Assembly (NCBI GenBank): GCA_000708835.1
Contig: DF237063.1
Coordinates: 62,001 to 126,000, forward strand
Source: Klebsormidium nitens
Lineage: Eukaryota; Streptophyta; Klebsormidiophyceae; Klebsormidiales; Klebsormidiaceae
Direction: 5' to 3'
Length of the DNA: 64,000 nt
A program made the position numbers and the translations under genes. Shown here piece after piece: positions 1 to 15,000 of the stretch. The stretch's first letter is position 1. Each line of letters opens with the position of its first letter. The notes beneath the pieces are model-generated. The model had not been told where the DNA came from. It saw only the letters and a program-made list of their open reading frames with translations, and ran no database searches.

Positions 1-1600
1 CCAAAGAACACGACCTCGAACCCCGTAAACTCAAACCCCTCCGGCCGCGAGTCCAGGTTCGGGGCATACACCGCATGTCTTGGGTGCGTGATCTCTAGGT
101 TTCCATATCTTGACGTCAAATACTCGACAGGCGCTAGCAAGTGCTGCGCCGCCCGTGGCCAGTTCTCCGCTCTGGTTTGCCGCGGGGCGCCCCCTGAGCT
201 TTGTTGGCTACCCCTTTTGGTTTTGACAACCCTGTTGCTAATGGAGGTGCTAGTGATGTTCTCCTTGGATTGCCGGTTGTCTTGACTGACTTGCTGATCT
301 CCGTTCGTTGTGCCAGTCCCCTCAGCGCGCTGACCTTTTCTAGACTTTCGAGAGGCGTTGGAGCTCTCTCCTTGTGGACTTCTACTCTGACTCGGTCTTT
401 GACTAGGTTGAGCAAGGACTGCATCAATCGTTTCCTGGGAGAGGTTTGGACTAGCGACATCACAGGCGGCAGGGGTGGGTAGACTGCGAGCTAGGTCCGA
501 TGGAGGGGTGGTGGATTCAGGCTGCATATGTACTAAGGATGGGGAATGAGTGGGAGGATTATCTGACGGCTCTTCTGCCAACACTTGGGAAGGGGGACCA
601 TGGTCTGATGAGGAATCTGAACTAGAGGCGGCAGCGGAAAGATCAGGCTGAGTGGACAATTGGGACAACGGAGCCAGACTCTCAATCGCATGGTGGGCGC
701 TGTGACTGCTACTAACTCCAGCATTGTTCGCTTGAGTACCATTGAGATTCAACGCTTGCTCGACCTGCGGCTGGACCTCCTTGACAAAGCTTGGCGAGAC
801 TTCATCTCTCTTTGCATTAAAACTGGCATCTGCGGGGGTGGTTGTGTGAGGAGGGCTAGAAGACCCCCCTTCGACTATGCTTTCCGGCTGGGAAATCGAC
901 AAGGGGCTTGCGACAGACCCTTCGGACGGTACAACCTGGCGTCCAAATGCTGTGTCCGACTTTTCGGACGCCACCACCTCACCATCGGACGCCACTGCCG
1001 GACTTTCGGACGGCGTTTGCGAGAACCACCGCTGACCGCCAAGACTGTGCAAAGGATGGTAGCCATTGGGCCAGCCAGCTTCCCTGGCATAAGCCCCGGA
1101 TACTGCCTCTCTCGCGCGCCTCCGCTCGAGCGCTCCAGTTTGCAAAAGTGGTGGCAGTGTGGGTGCGGATGTTTGAACGAGCTTCTGGGGGTGGAGCTGT
1201 CGGTCTGTCAGCTGGCGTTTGACTGCGGAAGGTTCTGAGATTGTGGGTGTGATCACACCTGCAAGGGTGGTAAGAAGGAGTCTCAGCCAGAACCTTTTCC
1301 TGAAGGAGGAATCAACCCAGTAAGTGCTGAAAGAAGTGTACCAACTTCAAATTGTGCTCGAGGGAAAATCATAAGTAACATTGCTTACAAATTGGAGATT
1401 GAAGTGCTGCGCCAGCATTGGCGTGCTCTGCAGGCACGATAAGTGGTGGAACTTCCATCAGTCTGCATTGACAGAACTCTTGAGGACCTAAGTACAACCA
1501 CCTGGCGCCAAATATTGCCAAGAGGAGGGAGAAGAACATCTTGGTGATGATCAACTATTGGAGAAAAAGTTGATGGCAGGAAGGAAAAAGACAAAGTCAT
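1..1600 (-). CDS. Unrecognised protein with an N-terminal membrane segment and a long disordered region (3' end beyond window)
   Basis: The frame on the minus strand is open from the left edge to about 1326, far longer than any ATG-initiated fragment in it. An in-frame stop lies just upstream of a TTTCAG acceptor, so exon 2 should start at 1326. The tentative exon 1 is 1389-1600 (ATG at 1600, donor GTAAGC), and its phase matches. Exon 2 begins with a basic stretch (FRKRFW) followed by a hydrophobic run (LRLLLTTLAGVI), which is the layout of a type II Golgi or ER membrane anchor. About 300 residues rich in Ser, Pro, Gln and Thr follow, then a folded-looking segment at the left edge (EYLTSRYGNLEITHPRH...FEFTGFEVVFF). 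That segment may be the start of a luminal, possibly glycosyltransferase-like, domain, but I do not recognise the family. Exon 1 is uncertain because no Met precedes the anchor inside exon 2. Confidence 0.5.
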
Positions 1601-3463
1601 GAGAACAAAAGGGAATGGAACAAATTAAGCCCTACCTGATATTTTGCTGCAGGTCTGCACCTTCCCTGACCAGGAACCTTGCCAGCCACTTGCTAACCTA
1701 CGCGATGCTCGCTCGCCGACCAGCTGCCCACTTGGTGTTGCTCCTTCGAGCAGCCTGCTCAGCAACCTGAAGGCCAACCCTGTACCCCGCTCCATTGGCA
1801 GATATGGTATTTGCACCATTCAATCATCCTACTTGGATCTGCGGAGTGCTGATCGAATGGTCCAGTGAGGTTCAATGGCAACTGTTGAAAGACGTCCAAG
1901 TTGAACCACACCATGCACTCGGTCGGAGCCTGGAGGTCCGCCTTTGCTTGGCTTTCGGCGTTCGCGCGATCTTTACACGGGGCGAAACAGATTGTATCTA
2001 TCGAACGGTCAAGGTAGAATCCAGAAGCAATCGTAAGGATAGAGTTGGAGCAAGAATCTTACGAATTGACGTGGCATATGTAAGATCCATTCGATTGGCT
2101 CTTGGCGAGAGCGAATCCAATAAACCTTTCGAGATCGATTCCGACATGCCCAATGTTGCCCATGATTTGATAAATTTGAAATACAGCAGGTGGAATTGAC
2201 AATATTGTGGATGCTGCTAAAACAGAAGTCTCCGACCAATCCTGACGGGTTTCAGCAACTTAGCACATCATTTGTTCAGCATACAGAATGTTGCTTTTAA
2301 TGCCAGCAAAAATAGTGCATCCTTACTATCCTTTGCTATCATTGCTTTGTTTCTGTGATCGCAACAAATTTTCATGCAACTTGACAGATGCAAGACCTTT
2401 CAGCAAGCTCCCGCCGGTCTTCTTAATTGAAGATTGATCTTCCAATCAACACGATTGTAACTGCATCTTGCATGCTCCATTCTGCATGCAGCCCTCACCA
2501 TGACAGGACTTGGAGTAGCATTTTAGATGTTGGATAGCATCAAAGTCACGTATTCCCATTGCTGGCGAAAACAAATGTATTATCTTGCCAAACCCATCCA
2601 AGATTGTCACGTGAATGTATTACACCAGATTTTTGCCAGGCCACTCATCGCACTGCCGCAATTAAAGTGGGCTCATATGATACTCTTGAAGGTATACTTC
2701 TGTTGCAAGGCGACTTGCGACCAAACCAACTTTATGGCTGGTTGAGGAGTACCATGCCGCTACGTCCAACGACTCCGTTCTTTTGAAGAGACGCTTCAAT
2801 GTTTCTATATCGATGTCAGCACCTAAACCCGTAGTACAAGTTCTTCAGACTCAACAATTATCATTCATCTTCTGGGCAGACTACAATTGTTCGAGCAAGA
2901 CTACGAATGCATTGATGTTATGCATCTTGACTAGTGTTTGAGGCTCGCCAAACAACCCAAACGAGTTGCATCCCTGGATGACTGCGCTTAATGTGTTCCG
3001 GCTCAAAACGCCTTGATACGACTATGTAGCTGCATCGCCAGTGCTACTTTGAAGTATGAAATTTGGCCAACCATTTCAATGTGAGATTCTTGAATTGAAG
3101 CTTTTGCAAACCTGCTTTGCTAGCGGCGGGCCAGGACAAAGGATATCAAATTCTTGAATCTGCCCATGCGAACTGAGTGATGGCTTTAAGGATCTTGTTT
3201 CAGAATCTCATAAGTACCTTGTATGAGCAGATGGCTGTAGGTTCAAAGATGGCATGGGAAGAGACTAGGGAGAAAGCTTGAAGATATCTAAGCCGTCAAG
3301 CTGAAGAACTTCGGCTACATGGAAATCAGGATCATTTGACTCTGTTCGTTTGCCCTGCAGATCAGCCCGGCCGCTATGCTTTGGATCCGTTTCAAGAATC
3401 GACAAGGTCAGTCTAAAGTAATACTAGGTCCAGTATGATCCGCGGGTGCCCTTTCAATGTGGT
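1601..3463. other. Intergenic region, no supported gene
   Basis: This lies between the 5' end of the left-edge gene and the 3' end of the CASP-like gene, both on the minus strand. Several open frames exist (the longest is 1795-2199 on the plus strand), but none shows domain-like sequence, splice partners or a GC rise like the real exons. It should hold the promoter of the left gene and the 3' UTR of the CASP-like gene; I see no clear motif for either. Confidence 0.6.
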
Positions 3464-5124
3464 CTAATTATACTCTCGGAAGACACAGATCAGCGCAAAG
3501 CCAAATGTTGGCAGCAGTGACGCCCACGCACAAAATGCAAAACCAGCTGCTGCTTTCGCCAGTCCGCACATTTGGCCCTGTATTTGCGAATCGCATAGCA
3601 GCCCGTTTATTGTCGTAACCCCCGCTGCAGCGCATCCAGCCCCAAAGCTCAACAGGACCAGCAACTGCAAGGAACAGCAGTGTCATCATCCTCAAAAACG
3701 TGTTAAGAAAGTTGTGTCTGTGTGCCCCGGTATGTTCAAAGGACCGGGACGTCCGCCCTGGCAACTTGATGACACTTTTCGTATCAGCAAGCTATCAAAA
3801 GGTGGAAAGCGAATCAAGTTGATGTTATCAGCATAATTGTCATGCAACAGCTGCTTTCTAGACGAAGTGTAAAAGCAGGCCCTGCAGACCACATTGAACG
3901 GACAAACTGGGATCAAGGAAGACCTGGAAATCTTAGATGCGGAAGGAGGCGCATTGGGAAGGGTTGACATCGCGAGCTATGGTGTTGTTCGACCAGCCAT
4001 CGTCGATCGAGAAGGCCCTCAGAAACTCCCTGTAACTGCAGACGTTGCCCGTTGGCATCACTTCCAACAGCATCCCCATCTTTGTCAAGGACCATCTGTG
4101 GGGTTCTTTCACCCTGCTAGTGCAGATGACTGTGCTTCTCCTGCTCTTTGTCAAACTTGCAACTAAGCGTGGTTGCCATGGCCATATCAATTTTAATCTT
4201 GTCATCATCAAATATGACATCAATGTCAAGCTCACCGTGTCTGTGAGGAAGCAAGCCCAGATGCGCCATCTTGCCAATTGGAGGCGACCCCACCCGCACA
4301 ACTCAAACAGGTCCCGAAGCAGGATCCCCAAGCTCCAGACGAAGGTCAACACCATAGCTGCATATGCAAGAGTGGCCAGGGGCTTCAGAATCTTCTATTG
4401 TTGCTCCAGACTGCTCCCTCACTACCTCACGCCAAGTTTGCCAATCTTTCTGATTCTTTCAATAGCAAGATTCTTGCAGACTCAATTTGCGCAACCCTGC
4501 GCTCCATTGAATCTTCTCTGCCCACTAAGAAGCCAATTGCTGTTAGGCTGGTGCGCTTGCTGGAACTGATTGGCCAGCTTTTCCGTAAAGGCAATCTGAA
4601 CTGTGCTTGTGATGAGCTGCAGTTCCAATAATGAGTTGTGCAAAAATCAAATGGGAGAATCTTTGAAGGCTCCTGTGGCTTTGCTCACGCAGAACTTGCT
4701 CCAAAAGGCTTTTCCTGCAACCCAATAGTGTGGCCAGTCACAAGATTGAGACTGCGAATGCAGAGCCAAAGAGTTAAAGGTAAGCTCACTTACCCGCAAC
4801 CAGAAAGCTGAATGGTGGGAAGTCTGAGTAATGCAGGTTGACTGATATCTTGGTAAAGCCGGTGTGATATGAGTAGCTCTGGTTTGAGGACGCCATGAGG
4901 GAGAAGGACACCAGAGAGCAGAGGGCTTGGAGAGAGCGGATGCCCAGGCTCAACATGGCAGTTGACTTGGGGCGATCCTCCAACATGAGATGCCGCCCGT
5001 AGCCAGACGAGGCTGCTGGGGGAAGGCCCTCCTGCATAGAGAGGGGTGGTGGCGGCGGCCTTCCTGCTCCCCATTTGTTTCCAGTTGGTCGGGGCCGATG
5101 GTTGGAGGAATTTGTGTGGTCCAT
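3464..5124 (-). CDS. CASP-like four-helix membrane protein (CASPL, DUF588/MARVEL-like)
   Basis: Three exons join in phase: 4794-5124 (donor GTAAGTGAGC), 4236-4357 (acceptor TATGCAG, donor GTGAGC) and 3464-3664 (acceptor CTTGCAG). They give 217 residues, a usual CASPL length. Start: the frame is open further upstream, but the first ATG is at 5124 (MDHTNSS). A Pro-rich cytosolic N-terminus is followed by four hydrophobic segments: LQALCSLVSFSLMAS, FLVAAMVLTFVWSLGILL, LLVLLSFGAGCAAAGVTT and AAAGFAFCAWASLLPTFGF. The family signature is visible: an Arg-containing first helix (GIRSLQA), an Asp at the end of the second (LLRDL), an Asp opening the third (LTDT) and a Cys pair in the second extracellular loop (CDSQIQGQMC). 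CASP-like proteins form membrane scaffolds; true CASPs organise Casparian strips, which algae lack, so the role here is unknown. The gene is divergent from PCNA. Confidence 0.87.
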
Positions 5125-8356
<3,232 letters not shown>

Positions 8357-9046
8357 GATAGACCGTTCCTGTACATTAAAACGATATTGTTGCTGCTACG
8401 CATCTGAGGATGCACATGCCAAGACAAAGCCATGAGTCGTGGCGAATTAAGCAAGCTGTTATCCGAGGCCATCCTTTGGCCCAATTCTTTCAACTGATGA
8501 GCGACCATGACCGCATGTACTTTTCATGGTGATACAATGGCTTCGAATGAGACGATACCTTACACGTTCAATGGTCGAACCTGATTCTCAGCTCATGATC
8601 AACGTAGAGCAATGCATGCATAACGTGGGTTATGTTTTAAAAGTATTGCAGGCCCGCATACGTGTGTTCATGCATGCTCCTAATCCATGTGCATGGCACA
8701 CATTTACTGTTCTGATATCTTGGTCAGAGCTAAGAACCATTACTGCAGTGACGCGCCTATGAATCTGTATGTAGGCAGCATTTGTCGCTGTGATAGATGG
8801 CATGGGCATTGAGCACAACAATCAGCTATATAGAGGAACTTTCTAAAGCGGGCGGCCTTGCATGAATTTTGTACAGGAGTTACCCGGACCACCTACACGT
8901 AGACCTATACAGCAGCTAGGCAAACCTGCCCGCAACCGTAACGGCGCCCACGTATTGGTCCTCAAACCTGATCAAGGCACCGTGCAATTGTACAATAACT
9001 TCCTGGCGCACCTTCAATATGTACAGGTTCGATTGTGAATGAATGG
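8357..9046. other. Convergent intergenic region (3' UTRs of PCNA and the FemAB-like gene)
   Basis: The two genes converge here, so 690 bp must hold both 3' UTRs. I see no coding sequence, RNA gene or repeat. The base composition is mixed, with several TGCATG motifs near 8620-8700. Confidence 0.6.
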
Positions 9047-12000
9047 CTAGGTACCTAGGATGGTGTCAATGAGCGCCGCGGACCCCTTGGCAACGTCGAC
9101 GTTCGCGTTGAATGGGCTGTGCTCGTCCAGAACTTCCATGGTCATGGCCATCTGCAAAGAAAGACCGTTTCAGAAAACGCATCCGCTAAAAGAGTCGCTG
9201 ATGCACATACTAAACATGGAAGGTGGAAGTCGGTATGTTGTAGATTTGGAGGTTCTTCCTTGAAAACACATTGCGTCCATTTCAACAGACAAGTGGAATG
9301 TTTTCACATTTCCCGCCATCTTCAACGGGCAGGTTCGGCCCAAAAAAGCTATCAACTCTCACGGTAGGTCTGACCCACACGCCAAACTGACCGGCAACTT
9401 CCACCAACACCTAGCGGGACGAAAGAGAAGCCCAACCGGGCGGACTTGTCATCTTCGAAAGGAGATTCTGATCAGCTGGGTTTTTTGATGGGGCTGGTAT
9501 ACTAAAAACAAATGTCCGTCTGCCAGAGTAAAAAACTTCCGAAAAGCATTGTGAGCGCCCACCTGCGCCATCTCCCGCCGCAGGAAGTCCGAGACCGCCC
9601 GTCGGAAGTTGGGGTCCCGGATGTAGTGCGCGCTGAAGGTGGGCGTCGGCAGGTAGCCGCGCTGGATCTTGTGCTCGCCCTGCGCGCCCGCCTCCACGCG
9701 CTTCAGCTTCATCTCGATCGCGGCTTCAATCGCCTGGGGGAATATAGGCAACCCTTCTAAGAAGACCGCGATTTGTTGCTGATTGCCAGACGGTGTTACA
9801 AGACAATCATAGGTAGTGTCTTCGAAGAGCTTCAGCTTCCACTTTGTTGCAGTCTCATCTGCCGCCGTTGGCTCGGGATCCTGAGAAATCCCAGTAAACT
9901 ATTGCGGAGCGCGGAAGATGTCAGTCACTCGCAGCCCTGGTTGCATGAAGGTCTCCAAAGGACAGATTTTGCCTGAGACACGAAGGCTCGACGATCTGCT
10001 TCTTTGAACCTCCAATTGGTGATACTCGGTCAAAGATGACGCGCAAAAGCCAAAACCTTGCTTTGCAAAGACGTGACCGTGCAGGTTGCTTACTATACCT
10101 ATGCAAGAGAACGAGAGTCGCCACCGTTGGTGTGGGCGTGTCAGGAACTGCTTGCCGTTGTTGTGTCGGCAAGTTTATAGTAACTGGGAGGGGTAGGGTT
10201 AGTATGGGGGTTAGGGTGGGTACGGGTGCGGAGCGGGTGATTATTTGGGTTGGGATTTTAGTGTTAGCTCCGTTCTTACTAAAACTTGAGCTTACAGTAA
10301 ATGTTTCAGAGAGAAGTATGACTCTCCCCAACTGCACAACTGGACGGTAGTAGCAGCCCAAGAACTGCCGGTTAGGTGCTAGAAATTACCCGTTCGAGGT
10401 CAGCAGCTAGCTAACAGGAGGATCCTCCCTCCATTCCAGGAGAGCCGACCCGAAGGAGCAGAATGGCACGAAGCCCAAACTTGATAACAGCAGGCCTCAA
10501 AGGCGCGTCCCGTCGCAGACATCAACCGTTGAAATACAGCAAGAAGGCCAAAAACACAACCGCCAGACAGTCTGTGCGCCTGAACTCGCAACCCGTAATA
10601 GCAGCCCTTGAGCGCTGGTCTGGTGGCAGACGAAGAGCCTATGAACCATCACAGAAGGGATGCGCACACCTTCGTCTTTCCAACGGGAACGACCACAATG
10701 CGAAGATCCACATATAGCCCGTACCGGAGAAAGGGCCAGCCTCAAAGTGCTAGTCTAATGGCCGACGTCAGCAATTACGTGGTTAGCAACAAAGAAGAAT
10801 CCGGCCTCCTCAGTTCCTCTCACGCCAGGACGCAAAAAAGAGAAAAGACAAACTCGCACCTGGTAATAGCAGGCTTCGAAGTGCAGGTTGGGGTAGTGCC
10901 GCCGGCCGTCGCAGCCCCAGTTGCGACCGAAGAGCGTGTCCCCCCCGATCAGGTTCAGCGCTCCCCCGACCAGTTCCCCGTCGTCTTCGGCCATCACGAG
11001 CAACACGTCGTCCGCCATACGCTCCCCGAGCAGGTGGAAAAAGTCGCGGGTTAGGTACGGGGTGCCCCACCTGAAGAAAGCGGAGGTTTCGGGGCGGTTA
11101 GCCTTTTGAAACTTGGAAATCTAAGCTGCTGACCATTTTGCTGGATAGAGAGGAGTTCTAGGTGAGTCTCGGGTTAAGATTCTTACGATGGAAAAGTTGC
11201 GGGTCAGGCACGGGGTTCCTCATCTAAACTGGAACGTTGAAGGCGGTTAGCGTTCTGAAGTTCGGCGTCGGCTGTTGTAAATTCCGGCTAGTTCGCAAAT
11301 CTGGGTTATAAAACTGAAACTGAAAAAGTTACGCGTCAGGCACGGACTGCTCCCTCAAAGGACCGGTTTACGGCGGTCAACGTTTTGTGTTTGCAAATCC
11401 AGCTCCTGGCTCCGAGAACTTAGTCGAGACGGGTTCTATATGGCTTTGGGGTCACGATATTCATGACCAAAGAAGTCCCGGGTGAGGTACGGGACGCCCC
11501 ACATCAAGCAAGGATCTCGGTCGGTTAAGGTTCTGGGTTTTGGTGATCTGTGGTTCTGAGTTTTGGTCCTCTAAGGTTCTTGGATAAGGTCGCTTCCGAT
11601 TCTGGGTTTCTGGGTTTCACGATTGATCAAAAAGAGTTCTGGGCAAGTCTTAGGTCAGGAGATCCATGATGGAAGACGTCGCTCGCCGAAACCGTGCTAA
11701 GGGGATCCCTTTACTGTAAGCGGCGCAGAGAAATCTGCAGCGAAGTAATGCTCGGATGCACGATATCAAGATGCGGGCGGCTATCGCCATCAACGAAACG
11801 AGTTTGAGGCGAACGGCAAAAGTGAATCTAGATCTGCCGAGAGGTTCCAAGGCTTTTCATCCGCTTTGTTGTTTTTACTCTAGTCTTTACAAAAGGGTTG
11901 GACCACCCAGCTTCGTGAGAGCATTCTGCCCGGCAAGTTTGGGTGCGAGGTTTTAGGTACTATGCTCTCAAGGAAATCTCGTTTGCAAGGTCACCAATCC

Positions 12001-15000
12001 AATCCAGGACGCTACTGTTGGCAAGAGAACGGAAAGTTCAAAGAAACGGACCACTCACTTCATATCCGTGGTGTTCCGGTAGAATTGATAGAACGCGTCC
12101 CAATGGATCGGCTGCATATGCAACGGCAGAAGGGTAAGAATTGGGAGAGCGGCTGCGGAGGAATGACACAGGCGTGACACCACATTCTTTGTCTAATTGG
12201 TTTGACAAGGAGCTGTTACCCTGCCCCCTTGCTGGTAGCTTGAAATGGAGTAATGCAAGTTTGGGACGGTTAGATTTAGGTTACGCAAATCTTACTGCGC
12301 TGCACAAGAAAAGCTCGGAACAAGAAAATGAGATGTCGTCGATTGGAGAGAAGTACAACTTTCGGGAGTCGAGCTGCCACTGTCTAAGCAGCGAGCGTGC
12401 AAATTGTGCGCCTTTGTCCGATCGCTTAAACAAGACCTTTTGTTCAGCAGTGATAATCTACTCGACATATCGGAGCGAGCAGGCCACCTCTGACGATTCC
12501 GACCTCGGTTTACAACCACCAAATCTTCCCTCCATCTCGCACGGCGCAGCCTCAGGCCCGTCCACAAGGCTTGGCTTTGCCACAACACTCACTTCGGCCT
12601 TCCCGGGATCTTGTCTAACAAAAAGAAGACCCGAAAGGCCACCCACAAGCAAGAAACCGGTGCCCTTTACTACCGCCCTAGCCTTAGAAGCCCCTGGGGG
12701 CATACCTCGGACAATCCAATTCGCAGAACTCAAGAATTCCAACACTACAAGAGCTGAGAAAACTTGACACCCCAACACTGACCCTTCGAAATCCGATTCA
12801 AGAAAGTCCTATATCCTTCTAAGTACTGCGCGGACATCACTTTGGTATCCCCCCCGACAGTCGATGGCCCGACTATGAAGAGCTTACAAGAGAAACCCCG
12901 AGGTTCTCATACGACCTGCCCTGGGGTCGTCATACGACCTGCCCCAGGCGACCATACGACGCAATCAAGAATCCATAAGCGAGTGCGTCACCTTGATGTC
13001 GTCCCCCCGCAGCCGCAGCAGCTTGACGTTCTGCTCGCGCACTTTCTTGCGCTCCTTGCGCACGCTCGCGCGCTTGCTCGACCGGAAGTCCATCAGGAAG
13101 GCGTCGAAGCTGCGGCGAAGAGACAACGGTCAGAGCCACATTCCCTTGCATACAGCGCTCGTTGACGTTTCTTCTGAGAGTGATAGGGCGGCAGGGGAAG
13201 GAATCTCTGTTACCCAGTCATTAGGGATGCGTCAAGCTGCGGTCAAGAGACACCGGTCAAGGGCACCTTCCCTTCCGTTGAATGCTCACGGATGTTTTGT
13301 CTGAGGTTACTAGAGCCGCAGGAAAGAGACCGTTGTTACTCGGTCCTCCCTCGTGCTAACGCGTCGAAGCTTCGGTGAAAGACAGCAGCCAAAAACAACT
13401 CTGCCTTAAGGCTTCGCATGGGCCGCAAAAGCAATCATGTAATATAGAGTCACTCCGCTCCTTTACTCAACCATCAAGCAAGTCATGCAATTGCAGCGCG
13501 ACGAGACCACTGTCAAGGAAACGCTTCCTTTTCCTTAACCTTTCTCAACCTTTGAGCGATAGGTTCCGCAAGGCAATCTCAATCTGTTCGTTCCGTCCGC
13601 CAGCAGTAGAACGGCAAAGCTGCGGGGTAAGGCAACGTGCTTCATTGCACCTCACTTGCATCTTCCTGAGACAAGGGCTAAACTTCCTTTCTCCTTATTC
13701 CGCAGTACGCTTCTCTCCCAGTCGCCACAGCCGGTGTTGCGAATCAAGTGTGTACGGAGGAGAACCCCAGAAAAACGTGGATCGTGCGCAGCGAATCCCT
13801 TTGGGCATTGCCCTGTCGAATAAGCAGCAAGCGGATAACGACAAATCAAGCGATGCCAACAGAAATGTTCGCATCGAGCTTTCAGCTCGGACCACCAACT
13901 TGAAAGATGGATGCAACAAGCAAAGAAGGACTGAAGAGGATTAACGCAACCGCCGCAACTGCCGGTTTGGAGTGGACCTGACGCTAGTGAAGTGAAAAAC
14001 TGAGAGAATTGGTTCGAGTCAAAGGTCGGAACAGGCGTGCCTGTCGTAGTCCCTATTAAGCCAGTGGTATTGCACGCCAACTCGCCGCAGGAAGCCTTGC
14101 TTGCCCATCGTGTCCCAGTCGCGCTGGACTGGGAATGTGCAGTGCAAGGAAGAGACGCCCATCTGTAAAGCAGAGCAAATAACCGATGATGACCGATAAT
14201 CTCAGAACATAGATGATCTTAGAGATGGAGAACAGCTCTGAAATTGCAAGTGCTGAGAACGACAATGACCAGGTTTCAAAGCTGCAGATTCGGCACTGAA
14301 TTTGAAGATGAGAACCGGAAGTTTGCGTGCCCTGCACCAGTACGAACCCTTCAGAAAACAACCAGCTCTTCAAAGCGTTGCAAGTCCTTGCGGCCAGAGT
14401 TACTCCCTATTATCGCGTGCGCACCGTATCGGCCAGCTGTACCATAGCTTGGCACAGCCCCGCAGAAACGACTTCCGAGTGCGGCCCGTGCCGCACGAGC
14501 AGGCGCGGGCCGGTGGCGGGGGTGAAGGGGACGCACGACTGGAGCTTGGGGTAGTAGGGGACGCCGTAGCGGTGGTGCGCGCTGGCCCACGAGTGGTCAA
14601 ATACGTACTCGCCCTGAGAATGCCTATATCAAAGATGAGACTTTCAGGACTAAGATTCGGTTGCCTCCTAATCGTTGCTTCCCAGATTCGAGGGTCTAGA
14701 TGTTCTGTGCTAAAAGGGCTCGCCGTAGGGGTGGTGCGCGCTGGCCCACGAGTGGTCGGATACGTACTCGCCTTGAGAGTGCCTATGTTGGAAATTGATT
14801 GTTTCAATATTAGCATCGGCTTTAATTGTAAGTGGTTCGTTTCCGGAATCTAGGACCTGCATTCTGTGTTAAGAGGGGCATGCCATAGCGGGGTACCCGC
14901 TTGCCCACGAGTGGTCAAACACGTACTCACCCTGAGAGTGCCTGGTTTCCAAAAGCAGAGTTTCAGAGTTTAAAAATCTCCTGAAATTTGGTTCAGGAAC

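Noticed and set aside
1795-2199. 134-codon plus-strand frame
   Set aside because: It has no recognisable motif, splice context or compositional shift; a chance frame in intergenic DNA.
12458-12778. Hydrophobic minus-strand frame in the FemAB-like gene region
   Set aside because: It sits in the intron between exons 12992-13109 and 12059-12111, has no splice partner, and the flanking conserved exons join without it.
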